Assembly: GCA_002310115.1 (NCBI GenBank)
Contig: DBYI01000010.1
Span: 1 to 39,121, forward strand
DNA length: 39,121 nucleotides
Direction of reading: 5' to 3'
Source: Ruminococcus flavefaciens
Lineage (GTDB): Bacteria > Bacillota > Clostridia > Oscillospirales > Ruminococcaceae
The translations under genes were made by a program, and so were the position numbers. The notes below the pieces were generated by a model. That model was not told where the DNA came from. It did no database searches and saw only the letters and a list, made by a program, of their open reading frames with translations. Numbering within the stretch: position 1 is the first letter of the stretch; each line of letters starts with the position of its first letter. Below, in pieces: positions 9,579-17,693 of the stretch.

Positions 9579-10682
9579 ATGATTGTATGGAATCCGTGGC
9601 ATGGTTGCCACAAAATAAGTCCTGGATGCGCTAACTGCTATGTTTACCGACGTGATGAGAGTATCGGAAAGGACGCTTCTGTCGTTACCAAGACAGGGGA
9701 TTATGATTTGCCGCTGAAAAAGAACAGGCAGGGACAATATAAATTGAGCGCAGAAGATGGCATTGTTTTTACTTGTATGACCTCAGACTTCTTCCTTGAG
9801 GATGCAGACGAGTGGCGTCAGGGGTGTTGGGATATGATTCGTGAGAGACAGGATCTTCAGTTTCATATCATAACTAAGAGAATAGACCGATTTGCTCAGT
9901 GTATACCTTCAGATTGGAGTGACGGCTGGGAACATGTGACTATATGCAGTACATGTGAAAATCAAAAAATGGCTGATTACAGATTGCCTATATTTTTAAA
10001 ACTCCCCATTAAGCACAGAGAAGTTATATCAGAACCTATGCTTGAGGAGATAAACATCGAAAAGTACCTTGCTACGGGATTGATTGAGTACGTATCATGC
10101 GGTGGAGAATCAGGTGTAAATGCAAGACCTTGTGACCTTAGATGGATACAGGAAGTTCGCAGACAGTGCATACGCTGCGGTATACCATTTACTTTCCGTC
10201 AGACGGGCGCAGTATTTATTAAAAAAGGCAAGGTATATCATCTGGAGCGAAAGCTGCACATCTCACAGGCACAGAAGTCAGGATACAGCTATGTACCTGG
10301 TAATAACTCAGGATCTGAAATAAAGTATCAACTGCCTGACAGGAATGACTTGTTTCTGAGACTGAGCCGTTCTGATTTCAGGAGCCGTTTCCATCTGACT
10401 GAAAAGGATAAGGCGTATATTAGTGAAAAAGGTCTGGATATTATCCGTAGCCATGCAAAGGATTTTATCAAAAAACGTCTTTCTCCTGAGAATCCCGAAA
10501 ATGATGGTAAGCAAACTCCAATGAAAGGACATCCGGTCTTTATCGCTCAGCATGCTACTGCCTGTTGCTGCCGTGGCTGTATTGAGAAATGGCATAACAT
10601 ACCTTCCGGTAAAGTTCTGACGCAATCGGAACAGGCGTATATTACTGATGTGATAATGGAATGGATAGAAAAATCAATATAA
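9579..10682 (+). CDS. DUF5131 (Gp37/Gp68) - DUF4186 fusion protein
   Basis: The 367-residue product has two recognisable parts. Residues 1-235 match the DUF5131 (phage Gp37/Gp68) family: NPWHGC then C17 and C20 in a C10-x6-C17-x2-C20 arrangement (GCHKISPGCANCY), TCMTSDFF, FHIITKR and VSCGGESG. These cysteines suggest a radical-SAM-like iron-sulfur site. Residues about 245-367 match DUF4186: LSRSDFRSRFHL, HAKDFIKKRL, DGKQTPMKGHPVF, AQHATACCCRGCIEKWH. Both families are of unknown function and are normally met as separate proteins. ATG 9579 follows AAAAGGA at a suitable distance. It is 96 bp downstream of the preceding gene and ends before a terminator that serves the opposite strand. Confidence 0.8.
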   Translation: MIVWNPWHGCHKISPGCANCYVYRRDESIGKDASVVTKTGDYDLPLKKNRQGQYKLSAEDGIVFTCMTSDFFLEDADEWRQGCWDMIRERQDLQFHIITKRIDRFAQCIPSDWSDGWEHVTICSTCENQKMADYRLPIFLKLPIKHREVISEPMLEEINIEKYLATGLIEYVSCGGESGVNARPCDLRWIQEVRRQCIRCGIPFTFRQTGAVFIKKGKVYHLERKLHISQAQKSGYSYVPGNNSGSEIKYQLPDRNDLFLRLSRSDFRSRFHLTEKDKAYISEKGLDIIRSHAKDFIKKRLSPENPENDGKQTPMKGHPVFIAQHATACCCRGCIEKWHNIPSGKVLTQSEQAYITDVIMEWIEKSI

Positions 10683-10708
10683 ATGAAAAGTGCCTCCCGC
10701 AGGAGGCA
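10682..10708 (-). terminator. Intrinsic terminator of the flavoprotein gene
   Basis: TGCCTCC (10691-10697) pairs with GGAGGCA (10702-10708) over a 4-nt loop. Read on the minus strand, the hairpin is followed by a run of T (CTTTTCATTT), 10 bp after the flavoprotein's stop codon. The plus-strand side has no T tract. Confidence 0.75.
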
Positions 10709-10717
10709 ACATGAAAA

Positions 10718-12388
10718 CTATTTACATTCTGTACAGATATATTCGGGAACTGTACGATCGTTGATAACCGATTCATACAGTCTCCAACCGCCTGCAAGAT
10801 TATAGCAGTCGTAACCGTTTCCTCTTAGTATACGGCATGCTATATAGCTTCGCAGACCGCTGTGACAGTGTACATATACTGGCTTGTCCGCAGGAATCTT
10901 GTAAAGATTGTCCCTCAGGGTGTCAAGCGGTATATTAATAAAACCGTCAATCATTCCGCGAGTAATTTCAGTTTTTGTGCGGACGTCAAGGAGTGCTACG
11001 CTGCCATCTCTGGGAAGCTTTTCGACATCGTGCCAGTAAAACTGTTTCACGGTATCATTTATTACGTTTTCAGCTACGAATCCAGCCATGTTTACGGGAT
11101 CTTTTGCGCTGCCGAACGGTGGAGCATAACAGAGTTCCAGTTCTTTAAGATCAGTGACCTTTGCACCGAAACGGATAGCAGTTGCAAGCACGTCCATACG
11201 CTTGTCCACTCCGTCAAAACCGACGATTTGAGCTCCAAGAAGATTATGATTTTTCTTATCCCATAGAACTTTTACTGACATATTCGAGGCATTAGGGTAA
11301 TATGAAGCATGAGATGCAGAGTAGGTGTAAGTCTTATCATATTCAATACCTTCTGCGGCTGCACGTTTTTCATTAAGTCCGGTGGTAGCAATTGTCATAT
11401 CAAAAAGCTTCAGTATAGCTGAGCCCTGAGTACCGTTGTACTCTGACGGTATACCTGCTATATTATCGGCAGCAATACGTCCCTGTTTGTTTGCAGGACC
11501 TGCCAGCGGTATGAATGCAGGTGAACCTGTGATATACTCTTTGGCCTCAACAGCGTCACCGACAGCATAAATATCGGGATAATTAGTCTGCATATGGCTG
11601 TTTACAATTATGCTTCCTCGTGAGTTGAGTATAATGCCGCATTCTTTTGCAAGTGAAGTTTCTGGCCGGATTCCTACAGACATTATCACCATATCTGCTT
11701 CAATACTTCCATTCTGCAGAATAACCTTGTTATCACTTATTGCTGTGACAGCATTATTTAAAAACAGTTTTATTCTTTTACTCCTGATGTAGCGATGAAC
11801 ATCAGCTGCCATATCTGCATCAAGTGACGCGATAAGGTGATCAGCAAGCTCGACTATTGAAACTTCAAGACCAGCGTTTGCAAGGTTTTCAGCCATTTCA
11901 ACTCCAATATAGCCTCCACCGACAACTACTGCTTTTGATGGCTTGTTGTTGTCTATGAAGCTCTTTATTTTCATGGTGTCCGGAATATTACGCAGCGTGA
12001 ATACATGAGGAAGCTCAACGCCTTTAATATCAGGACGTATAGATTCAGCTCCGGGTGAGAGTATAAGTTTATCAAAAACCTCTTCATATTCTTCATTTGT
12101 ATTGATGTTCCGCACTGTGACTGTATGAGTTTCGGGAGATATCTTTACAGCTTCGCTTTCTATCCGAACATCAATATTAAAGCGTTTGCGTAAGCTTTCA
12201 GGTGTTTGCAATGTCAACATATTTCTGTCGGTTATCTCTCCACCGATAAAATATGGAAGACCGCAGTTTGCAAAAGAGATATAATTGCCACGTTCGAGGA
12301 TTATAATCTCATCATTTTCATTTAATCGTCTTAATCTTGCGGCTGCGGAAGCTCCTCCTGCAACACCGCCGATGATAATAGTTTTCAT
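10718..12388 (-). CDS. CoA-disulfide reductase-like flavoprotein with C-terminal rhodanese domain
   Basis: The 556-residue product has an N-terminal FAD-binding motif (IIIGGVAGGASAAARLRRL), the active-site FANCGLPYF with Cys42, a second nucleotide-binding GGGYIGVEMAENLANAG near 158, the FAD motif YAVGDAVE near 275, and a C-terminal rhodanese domain (about 465-545) with VHCHSGLRS and Cys508. This is the CoADR-RHD architecture; characterised members reduce CoA disulfide, CoA persulfide or polysulfide with NAD(P)H. A role in sulfane-sulfur or thiol redox balance is likely; the preferred substrate is not visible. GGAGGT (12396-12401) lies 7 nt before the start. The Crp-type regulator starts only 27 bp away in the opposite direction, so a promoter must lie inside the regulator's coding sequence. 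Confidence 0.9.
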   Translation of the reverse strand: MKTIIIGGVAGGASAAARLRRLNENDEIIILERGNYISFANCGLPYFIGGEITDRNMLTLQTPESLRKRFNIDVRIESEAVKISPETHTVTVRNINTNEEYEEVFDKLILSPGAESIRPDIKGVELPHVFTLRNIPDTMKIKSFIDNNKPSKAVVVGGGYIGVEMAENLANAGLEVSIVELADHLIASLDADMAADVHRYIRSKRIKLFLNNAVTAISDNKVILQNGSIEADMVIMSVGIRPETSLAKECGIILNSRGSIIVNSHMQTNYPDIYAVGDAVEAKEYITGSPAFIPLAGPANKQGRIAADNIAGIPSEYNGTQGSAILKLFDMTIATTGLNEKRAAAEGIEYDKTYTYSASHASYYPNASNMSVKVLWDKKNHNLLGAQIVGFDGVDKRMDVLATAIRFGAKVTDLKELELCYAPPFGSAKDPVNMAGFVAENVINDTVKQFYWHDVEKLPRDGSVALLDVRTKTEITRGMIDGFINIPLDTLRDNLYKIPADKPVYVHCHSGLRSYIACRILRGNGYDCYNLAGGWRLYESVINDRTVPEYICTECK

Positions 12389-12415
12389 TTATTCTACCTC
12401 CGAAAGGAAAAAATT

Positions 12416-13078
12416 ATGTTTGAAGAAATATATAGTGAATTATTCCCGTTCTGGGAAAAAATATCCGCTGATGATCGTGACTTTATCTGTGATAATTCCA
12501 CGGTTCATAAATATGAAAAAGGTACTAATTTACACAACGGAAGTGAATGCTCAGGAGTAATATTTGTCCTCAGTGGAAGCCTCCGTGTATATATAATGTC
12601 AGAGGATGGCAAAGATGTAACTTTGTACCGCTTGCATAAGGGCGATATGTGTATGCTTTCAGCGTCCTGTGTTTTGCAGTCTATTACATTTGAGGTTTTT
12701 ATAGACGCAGAGGAGGACAGCGAATGCTGTATCATAAGCGGTCATGCCTTCAAGCAGGTATCTGAGCGTAATCCTGAGATAAGGATATTTTCGCTTGAAA
12801 CAGCTGTTTCACGTTTCTCAGACGTTATGTGGGTAATGCAGCAGATATTGTTTATGAGCCTTGATAAACGTCTTGCTATCTTTCTTCAAGATGAATCAAT
12901 TCGTATCGGTTCGGACAATATTCAGCTGACTCAGGAACAGATAGCGAGGTATATTGGTTCTGCTCGTGAAGTAGTTTCACGAATGCTGAAATACTTTGCT
13001 AATGAGGGAATCGTTGAGGTATCACGCAAGGGTATCAGAATAATTGATAAAAAGCAGTTGCGTGACTTAACCCTTTAG
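12416..13078 (+). CDS. Crp/Fnr family transcriptional regulator
   Basis: The 220-residue product has an N-terminal cyclic-nucleotide-binding-type beta-barrel (about 30-115) and a C-terminal winged helix (about 171-210: LTQEQIARYIG, SAREVVSRMLKYF). The recognition helix carries R184, E185 and R189, the positions that in E. coli CRP (RETVGR) contact TGTGA. There is no Fnr-type N-terminal cysteine cluster, but C25, C45, C79, C85 and C104-C105 are available for redox sensing. The effector is unknown. AAAGGA (12403-12408) lies 7 nt before the ATG. It is divergent from the flavoprotein and its 3' end overlaps the thioredoxin gene tail-to-tail by 12 bp. Matching operators precede the thioredoxin and ferredoxin genes. 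Confidence 0.9.
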   Translation: MFEEIYSELFPFWEKISADDRDFICDNSTVHKYEKGTNLHNGSECSGVIFVLSGSLRVYIMSEDGKDVTLYRLHKGDMCMLSASCVLQSITFEVFIDAEEDSECCIISGHAFKQVSERNPEIRIFSLETAVSRFSDVMWVMQQILFMSLDKRLAIFLQDESIRIGSDNIQLTQEQIARYIGSAREVVSRMLKYFANEGIVEVSRKGIRIIDKKQLRDLTL

Positions 13079-13375
13079 CATTTCAAGGATAGCTGATTTT
13101 GGACGGGCACCAACTGCATGGGCTGTAATTGCTCCGTTTTTAATAACGGCAAGCATGGGTATACTTGATACTCCGAATGCAGCAGCAAGCTCGGGCTGAT
13201 CGTCAACATTTACCTTCCCGACAGTGAACTCGGTATGTTCTTCTGCTATCTCGTCAACAAGTGGAGAAACCATTCTGCATGGGCCACACCAGTCAGCATA
13301 AAAGTCAAGTAGAACAGTTTTTTCACTGTTCTTTATTTCTGCAAAATTTTCCTTTGTGATCTTTAATACTGCCAT
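13067..13375 (-). CDS. trxA: Thioredoxin
   Basis: A 102-residue thioredoxin with DFYADWCGPCRM active site (Cys-Gly-Pro-Cys near residue 27) and the conserved cis-proline loop SSIPMLAV. It reduces protein disulfides and is itself recycled by a reductase. ATG 13375, 7 nt after AAAGGAAG (13383-13390), is preferred over the TTG at 13393. It overlaps the regulator gene tail-to-tail by 12 bp. Its promoter carries a Crp-type palindrome, so it appears to be controlled by the neighbouring regulator. Length matches the family norm. Confidence 0.95.
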   Translation of the reverse strand: MAVLKITKENFAEIKNSEKTVLLDFYADWCGPCRMVSPLVDEIAEEHTEFTVGKVNVDDQPELAAAFGVSSIPMLAVIKNGAITAHAVGARPKSAILEMLKG

Positions 13376-13410
13376 ATAATTACTTCCTTTCAATTTTGTT
13401 TTGTATCTTT

Positions 13411-13452
13411 ATTATATATCATCATTCTGATGAGTTCTGTGACTTCGTCACA
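13411..13452 (-). promoter_or_regulatory. Crp-type operator and -10 box ahead of thioredoxin
   Basis: TGTGACTTCGTCACA (13438-13452) is a perfect palindrome in its six-base arms. On the minus strand a TATAAT box follows at 13416-13411; the operator centre (13445) is 31.5 bp upstream of the centre of that box, which puts it near -41 and fits class II activation. No -35 consensus is needed in such promoters. The operator lies inside the last codons of the upstream membrane Fe-S gene. Confidence 0.75.
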
Positions 13453-14021
13453 TTTTTCACTTTGCATATAAGCTGAGTCATTGTTCCCATAGGACAGTAA
13501 ACACACCATGAACGCGGCTTGAATAAAATCATTGTTATAAAGCCAAGTATTGTTGAGGTCAGCATAATACTGTAAAATCCGAAAGCGAACTGTGCGACTC
13601 CATCAGAGAATACAGTTCCGTGATATGCCCAGTGCCACGGTACTTTGAATGTCCACAGAAGTTTTATTTTCTGGCCGAGGGAACGTTCACCTACGAATAC
13701 GAGATAGGTATTCCAGAGCATTACGAAGAACATTGTAAAGAAGAATATGAGAAATCCATATCGGAAATATTTGGATTTCATCCATTTGGGCATATCTTTT
13801 TTGCGTGATAATCCGAAATGCCCTCCTAACATTGAGAAAAGCTGTCCGCGTCCGCAAAATTTGTTGCAGTATGCTTTATTTCCCCAACCTATGGATATAA
13901 CAAGAGGAACAATGAAGCATATCATTCCGAGCCATGCAAACAGGATATTCACAAATCCGAGGATAAGATAAGTCAGTGAGAATATCCAAAGATAATCGTA
14001 CCATTTTTTCTTAGCTTTCAT
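13422..14021 (-). CDS. NapH-like membrane 4Fe-4S protein
   Basis: The 199-residue protein has about four to five membrane spans (about 12-42, 74-93, 128-160) and two short cysteine motifs, CNKFCGRG near 52 and CVYCPMGT near 178, as in the NapH/polyferredoxin-like group of integral membrane Fe-S proteins. Such proteins pass electrons between the membrane and soluble ferredoxins or thiol enzymes. The ferredoxin gene immediately upstream overlaps it by 11 bp, and GGAGGTAATAAATC before ATG 14021 lies within the ferredoxin's last codons, so the two are coupled. The likely role is electron delivery in the neighbouring redox/sulfur system; the partner is not known. Confidence 0.8.
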   Translation of the reverse strand: MKAKKKWYDYLWIFSLTYLILGFVNILFAWLGMICFIVPLVISIGWGNKAYCNKFCGRGQLFSMLGGHFGLSRKKDMPKWMKSKYFRYGFLIFFFTMFFVMLWNTYLVFVGERSLGQKIKLLWTFKVPWHWAYHGTVFSDGVAQFAFGFYSIMLTSTILGFITMILFKPRSWCVYCPMGTMTQLICKVKNVTKSQNSSE

Positions 14022-14211
14022 GATTTATTACCTCCAGTGATATAACGCTTGCAGGACATTCCTTAGCACATTTTCCGCATCCAACACAGAGTGTTCCGTC
14101 AATAATTGCATTTATCCCGTATGGTACACTTATAGCGGCCTTAGGACATACCTTTACACAGCATCCGCAAGCTACACAATGGCTGGTATCAATAATCGCT
14201 TTTTGTTTCAT
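14011..14211 (-). CDS. 2[4Fe-4S] ferredoxin
   Basis: A 66-residue bacterial-type ferredoxin with two CxxCxxCxxxCP clusters (CVACGCCVKVCP and CVGCGKCAKECP), the pattern that binds two 4Fe-4S centres. ATG 14211 follows GGAGG (14219-14223) by 7 nt; the frame stays open much further upstream, but that part is antisense to the dehydrogenase gene and is rejected. It is the first gene of an operon with the membrane Fe-S protein. Its promoter has a Crp-type operator at 14257-14271. Confidence 0.95.
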   Translation of the reverse strand: MKQKAIIDTSHCVACGCCVKVCPKAAISVPYGINAIIDGTLCVGCGKCAKECPASVISLEVINHES

Positions 14212-14229
14212 ATTATCGCCTCCAGTTAT

Positions 14230-14271
14230 ATTATATATTATCATGAGTTGTTGTTCTGTGACAAAGTCACA
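14230..14271 (-). promoter_or_regulatory. Crp-type operator and -10 box ahead of ferredoxin operon
   Basis: TGTGACAAAGTCACA (14257-14271) is a palindrome with the same arms as the one at 13438-13452. The minus-strand TATAAT box at 14235-14230 is again centred exactly 31.5 bp from the operator centre. The same site lies 31 bp before the divergent dehydrogenase start codon and could affect that gene too. The implied 5' leader of the ferredoxin transcript is short. Confidence 0.75.
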
Positions 14272-14302
14272 TAAGCCCCAAACATTTAGAAGGGAGTTAA
14301 TA

Positions 14303-15004
14303 ATGTTCAAAGGTAAAGTAGCCGTCGTAACAGGCGGCGCAAATGGAATCGGCAAATGTATTGTCGAAGAATTACGCCGAAACGGAGCATCAGTATGTGT
14401 TATTGACAAAGCGGACGGAGACCACTTCGTGGGTGATATTTCCGACAAAGCCGTAATAGAAAAGTTTGTTGAGCAGGTCATAGCAGAGCACGAACAAATC
14501 GATTTTCTCATCAACAATGCGTTGCCTCTGATGAAGGGGATTGACAAGTGTAGTTATGAGGAGTTTCAGTATGCGTTGTCAGTAGGAGTAACTGCACCAT
14601 TTTACCTGTCAAAGCTTTTGGTACCGTATTTCAACAACGGCGGAAGTATTATAAATATATCATCCTCACGTGACCGTATGAGTCAGCCACAGACAGAGAG
14701 CTATACTGCGGCAAAAGGCGGTATAGCTGCGCTCACACATGCACTTGCAGTCAGCCTTGCAGGAAAAGTGCGTGTGAACTCAATATCTCCAGGATGGATA
14801 GATACATCGTATAAGATTTATGAAGGAGCAGACGCTTATCAGCAGCCTTGCGGACGTGTTGGAAATCCGCTTGATATTGCTAACATGGTGATGTTTCTCT
14901 GTTCCGATAAGGCTGGTTTCATTACTGGTGAGAACATATGCATTGATGGTGGTATGACTAAACTAATGATATATCATGGTGATAATGGTTGGAAACTTGA
15001 ATAG
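14303..15004 (+). CDS. Short-chain dehydrogenase/reductase
   Basis: A 233-residue classical SDR: cofactor motif TGGANGIG (10-17), NNA near 73, the catalytic serine in NISSS, YTAAK (Tyr and Lys of the active site) and SPGWIDT. The short segment after the second strand (VIDKADG) suggests NAD(H) over NADP(H), as an Asp follows that strand. The substrate cannot be told. ATG 14303 is chosen because AAGGGAG (14290-14296) precedes it by 6 nt and the TGGANGIG motif then falls at the usual distance from the start. It is divergent from the ferredoxin operon, sharing the region with the Crp-type palindrome. Confidence 0.9.
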   Translation: MFKGKVAVVTGGANGIGKCIVEELRRNGASVCVIDKADGDHFVGDISDKAVIEKFVEQVIAEHEQIDFLINNALPLMKGIDKCSYEEFQYALSVGVTAPFYLSKLLVPYFNNGGSIINISSSRDRMSQPQTESYTAAKGGIAALTHALAVSLAGKVRVNSISPGWIDTSYKIYEGADAYQQPCGRVGNPLDIANMVMFLCSDKAGFITGENICIDGGMTKLMIYHGDNGWKLE

Positions 15005-15259
15005 AATATAATCTGCCTATTTTAGTAATTTCATTACGAAAATATTAACGTGAACGCAATGGTTTGGGAATATTTAAATGTATTGATTCAAAATTAACAA
15101 TCGCATTTTTTGATTAGTTTTTTCTTTTACAATATGTTATACTTATATTGTCCTGTGGCGTATCTAAAAAAGCACGGGTGTTTTCTATATTATTATAATT
15201 TTCAATACTCTCGCTTTTTTCGTCTAGGGAAGTATATATCATAAACAGGAGAGATAAAA

Positions 15260-17278
15260 ATGAGAAAAAAACTAACAAGAACCGCAGCATCTGCAATGGC
15301 AATATTTACACTTGCTTCGGTTGTCCCGGCCGGATTACCAATACAGGCAGCCGATATTTACAATGATAATAATGCGTCTGTTGTATATCCAGGTGACAAT
15401 GCAGTTGATGCAGATTATAAAACGTTTACAACGTTTAGGGGAACAACAGCCCAAGTCAATTGTGTAAGTGACGGAAATAATACATGGCTGGTTGACAAGA
15501 AAAGAAATATTCGTATTATTATGAATGGCAGAAGAGTTGTAGGTTATAATACTGGTACGAAATATGAAGATTTTCATTATCCTACCAGTATAGCACCTCT
15601 TGCAATGGATACTAACACCTGGAATACAAAAGCAGAAATGCTTTATAATGTTGGTCAAGTCTATGACTACTTCAAGAATACATTTCGAATTGATAACTTC
15701 GATTTTACAGATCCTCAATATGTTGGAGATCAGGGCTTATATGTTTTTGAGTTTGATAACTCTGGTGATGCTCGTTCAAATATCCGTACAGATGGTCGTG
15801 GCAAGTGTGATGATTATTATGTGAATCTGCTGGGCTTTGGTCAGGATGATATTTATGATCAAGCTGTAAATGATTCTGATAAGTGCTTTTATAACATGGG
15901 TGTTGATATCGGAATAATAGGTCACGAACTGACACATCTCCTTGTTAATAGAGAACTTGGCTGGTGGCCTGCAAATATGGACACAGAGACCGAAGCACTT
16001 ATGGAAGCATACTGCGATATTCTTGGTGAGCTCTGTGAAAAAGAACCTGACTGGAAGGTTGGCGGAGATATTTTCAAAGCAAATACCCCTTCAAATAAGA
16101 TTTATTCATTTAGAGACATGAAGGCACCGGGTACAACTAAGAATCCTAAATATACTAACGTGAATATTGAGATGTACGATGACTATTCAAACTATATGAG
16201 AAATTATGAAGGGTTGAAGAAGAATAATCCCTACGCTTCTGTTATGTTCCCTTGCTATCTTGGAACTACTGTAATTGATCATGCAGCATATCTGATGTCT
16301 AAAAGCATTCCTAAGGATAAACTCGCAACGATATGGTACTGCTCAATTTTTCACTATACCGGCGATGCAACTAAGGCAACATTTGTTGACTGTCGTAATG
16401 CAGTTGAAAGTGCCACAACTCAAATATTCGGCAGTCCCTCTGCTGAGCTGAAGGCAGTACAGGATGCATTTGAAAAGGTAAGAGTTAAAAAGCACCGTAC
16501 AGAGATCTCTCAGGCAGAAGCGGCTTCAACACAGTATATGTCTGACTTTGTAAGAAATGAAAGTTATAAGTTCCCTGAAGGAAGATACTGGAATACAGGC
16601 GATTCTGATACTACCAGCAGATATTCCAAAGGAAATGATACAACTACATCCCTACCTATGGGACCAACAACATTTCCAGGATTCCGTTCTTCATTCTGGC
16701 AGAATGAGGAGCCTTATTATCAGTGTGCCGGTTTTGCAAAGAAGCTTCAGATAGACTATTTTGGTACAGATACATTTGTTCAGAATTCTGATGCAGTACA
16801 CTATGTTCCAGAGCTTGGTGATCATCTCCGTGTGGAATTGTACCATAAAAGCGAGCCAATGGGTACTCACAGTGTCTTCGTAAGGTCAATCAATTCTAAT
16901 AGCATTGTTTTCGCAGATTGTAATTATAACAAGACGAATGTCATTAGGTGGAATAAAAAAGTAAGCTACTCTCGTGATATGAATAATAACTTTTTCATGT
17001 CTGATGGTACGTATACTTATAAATTTGTATGGGTTGAAAGGCCAATAAAACAGGGCGATACCAACGCGGACGGAGTTATAAATAATGATGACCTGACGGC
17101 TATGGATAATATCATTAATGGTAATGTATCCTACAGAATGCATGATGGTCTTCTGCGAGAGTTTACAGCTGATATTAATGGTGACTATCTTATCAATAAT
17201 AATGACAAGGAACTTCTCAGCCAGCTTATCAACAATAATGACAACTCAAGATGGAAATATGGCTTTGTAATAAACTGA
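15260..17278 (+). CDS. Secreted M4 metalloprotease with cysteine-peptidase-like and dockerin domains
   Basis: The product has 672 residues, with a signal peptide ending near QAA (31). Residues about 110-410 form a thermolysin-type M4 domain: zinc motif HELTH (222-226), third ligand Glu249 in LMEAYCDILGE, and the family's C-terminal pattern DHAAYLMS...KDKLATIWY...IFGSPSAELKAVQDAF. Residues about 470-595 form a second domain, with CAGFAKKLQ (Cys489), THSVFV (His537) and FADCNYN (Asp553), spaced like a CHAP/papain-like Cys-His-Asp/Asn triad; this call is tentative. A type I dockerin closes the chain (597-658: GDTNADGVINNDD and DINGDYLINNND). Thus it is a likely scaffold-borne protease. AGGAGAG precedes the ATG. 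A terminator follows 145 bp after the stop. Bases 15005-15259 upstream hold no gene; a small antisense frame there is not convincing. Confidence 0.85.
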   Translation: MRKKLTRTAASAMAIFTLASVVPAGLPIQAADIYNDNNASVVYPGDNAVDADYKTFTTFRGTTAQVNCVSDGNNTWLVDKKRNIRIIMNGRRVVGYNTGTKYEDFHYPTSIAPLAMDTNTWNTKAEMLYNVGQVYDYFKNTFRIDNFDFTDPQYVGDQGLYVFEFDNSGDARSNIRTDGRGKCDDYYVNLLGFGQDDIYDQAVNDSDKCFYNMGVDIGIIGHELTHLLVNRELGWWPANMDTETEALMEAYCDILGELCEKEPDWKVGGDIFKANTPSNKIYSFRDMKAPGTTKNPKYTNVNIEMYDDYSNYMRNYEGLKKNNPYASVMFPCYLGTTVIDHAAYLMSKSIPKDKLATIWYCSIFHYTGDATKATFVDCRNAVESATTQIFGSPSAELKAVQDAFEKVRVKKHRTEISQAEAASTQYMSDFVRNESYKFPEGRYWNTGDSDTTSRYSKGNDTTTSLPMGPTTFPGFRSSFWQNEEPYYQCAGFAKKLQIDYFGTDTFVQNSDAVHYVPELGDHLRVELYHKSEPMGTHSVFVRSINSNSIVFADCNYNKTNVIRWNKKVSYSRDMNNNFFMSDGTYTYKFVWVERPIKQGDTNADGVINNDDLTAMDNIINGNVSYRMHDGLLREFTADINGDYLINNNDKELLSQLINNNDNSRWKYGFVIN

Positions 17279-17422
17279 TATTTCTGATAGTTTTTTAGTG
17301 ATTGCTTCTGAGTCAGGTATACAAAAGATATTAAGCAAAGTCATTGACTCATAGATGTTCGATAGACTTTTATTATTACAAATGTTATTATGTAGAAGGT
17401 GTTTTTTCACACAAAAGGAAAG

Positions 17423-17459
17423 CCGAGAGCCTCACACAAAGTGAACTCTCGGTTTTTTT
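17423..17459 (+). terminator. Intrinsic terminator after the M4 protease
   Basis: CCGAGAG (17423-17429) pairs with CTCTCGG (17446-17452), followed by seven T residues (17453-17459). It is the first strong terminator downstream of the protease gene. Bases 17279-17422 and 17460-17655 hold no supportable gene. Confidence 0.85.
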
Positions 17460-17651
17460 GCTTATTTCTTGTCGGACTTTAAATTGTCAAACCACATGCT
17501 CACACATACAACAACTACCTGAAATTACAGTGATTTTTTGTGTAGACAATGATTAGATTCTTCACAATAACAAAAATGATACATATCTATATATGAGATA
17601 AATTAATAATTATTAAGGGACGACTCCATGACGTGCCGCCGCTTAAAAAGT

Positions 17652-17688
17652 CTATAAAAAGAAAGAGCAGGATCATTCGTCCTGCTCT
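17652..17688 (-). terminator. Intrinsic terminator of the small secreted-protein pair
   Basis: AGAGCAGGA (17664-17672) pairs with TCCTGCTCT (17680-17688) over a 7-nt loop. On the minus strand a T-rich tail (TTTCTTTTTATAG) follows. It lies just after the stop of the 17694-17996 gene. Confidence 0.85.
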
Positions 17689-17693
17689 GTGTT

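Noticed and set aside
10862..11266. 134-codon plus-strand frame inside the flavoprotein gene
   Set aside because: It is antisense to conserved rhodanese and oxidoreductase sequence, has no ribosome binding site and no recognisable motif.
14212..14547. Upstream extension of the ferredoxin frame to 178 codons
   Set aside because: It is antisense to the dehydrogenase gene; the ferredoxin has a proper ATG with GGAGG at 14219-14223 and normal length from 14211.
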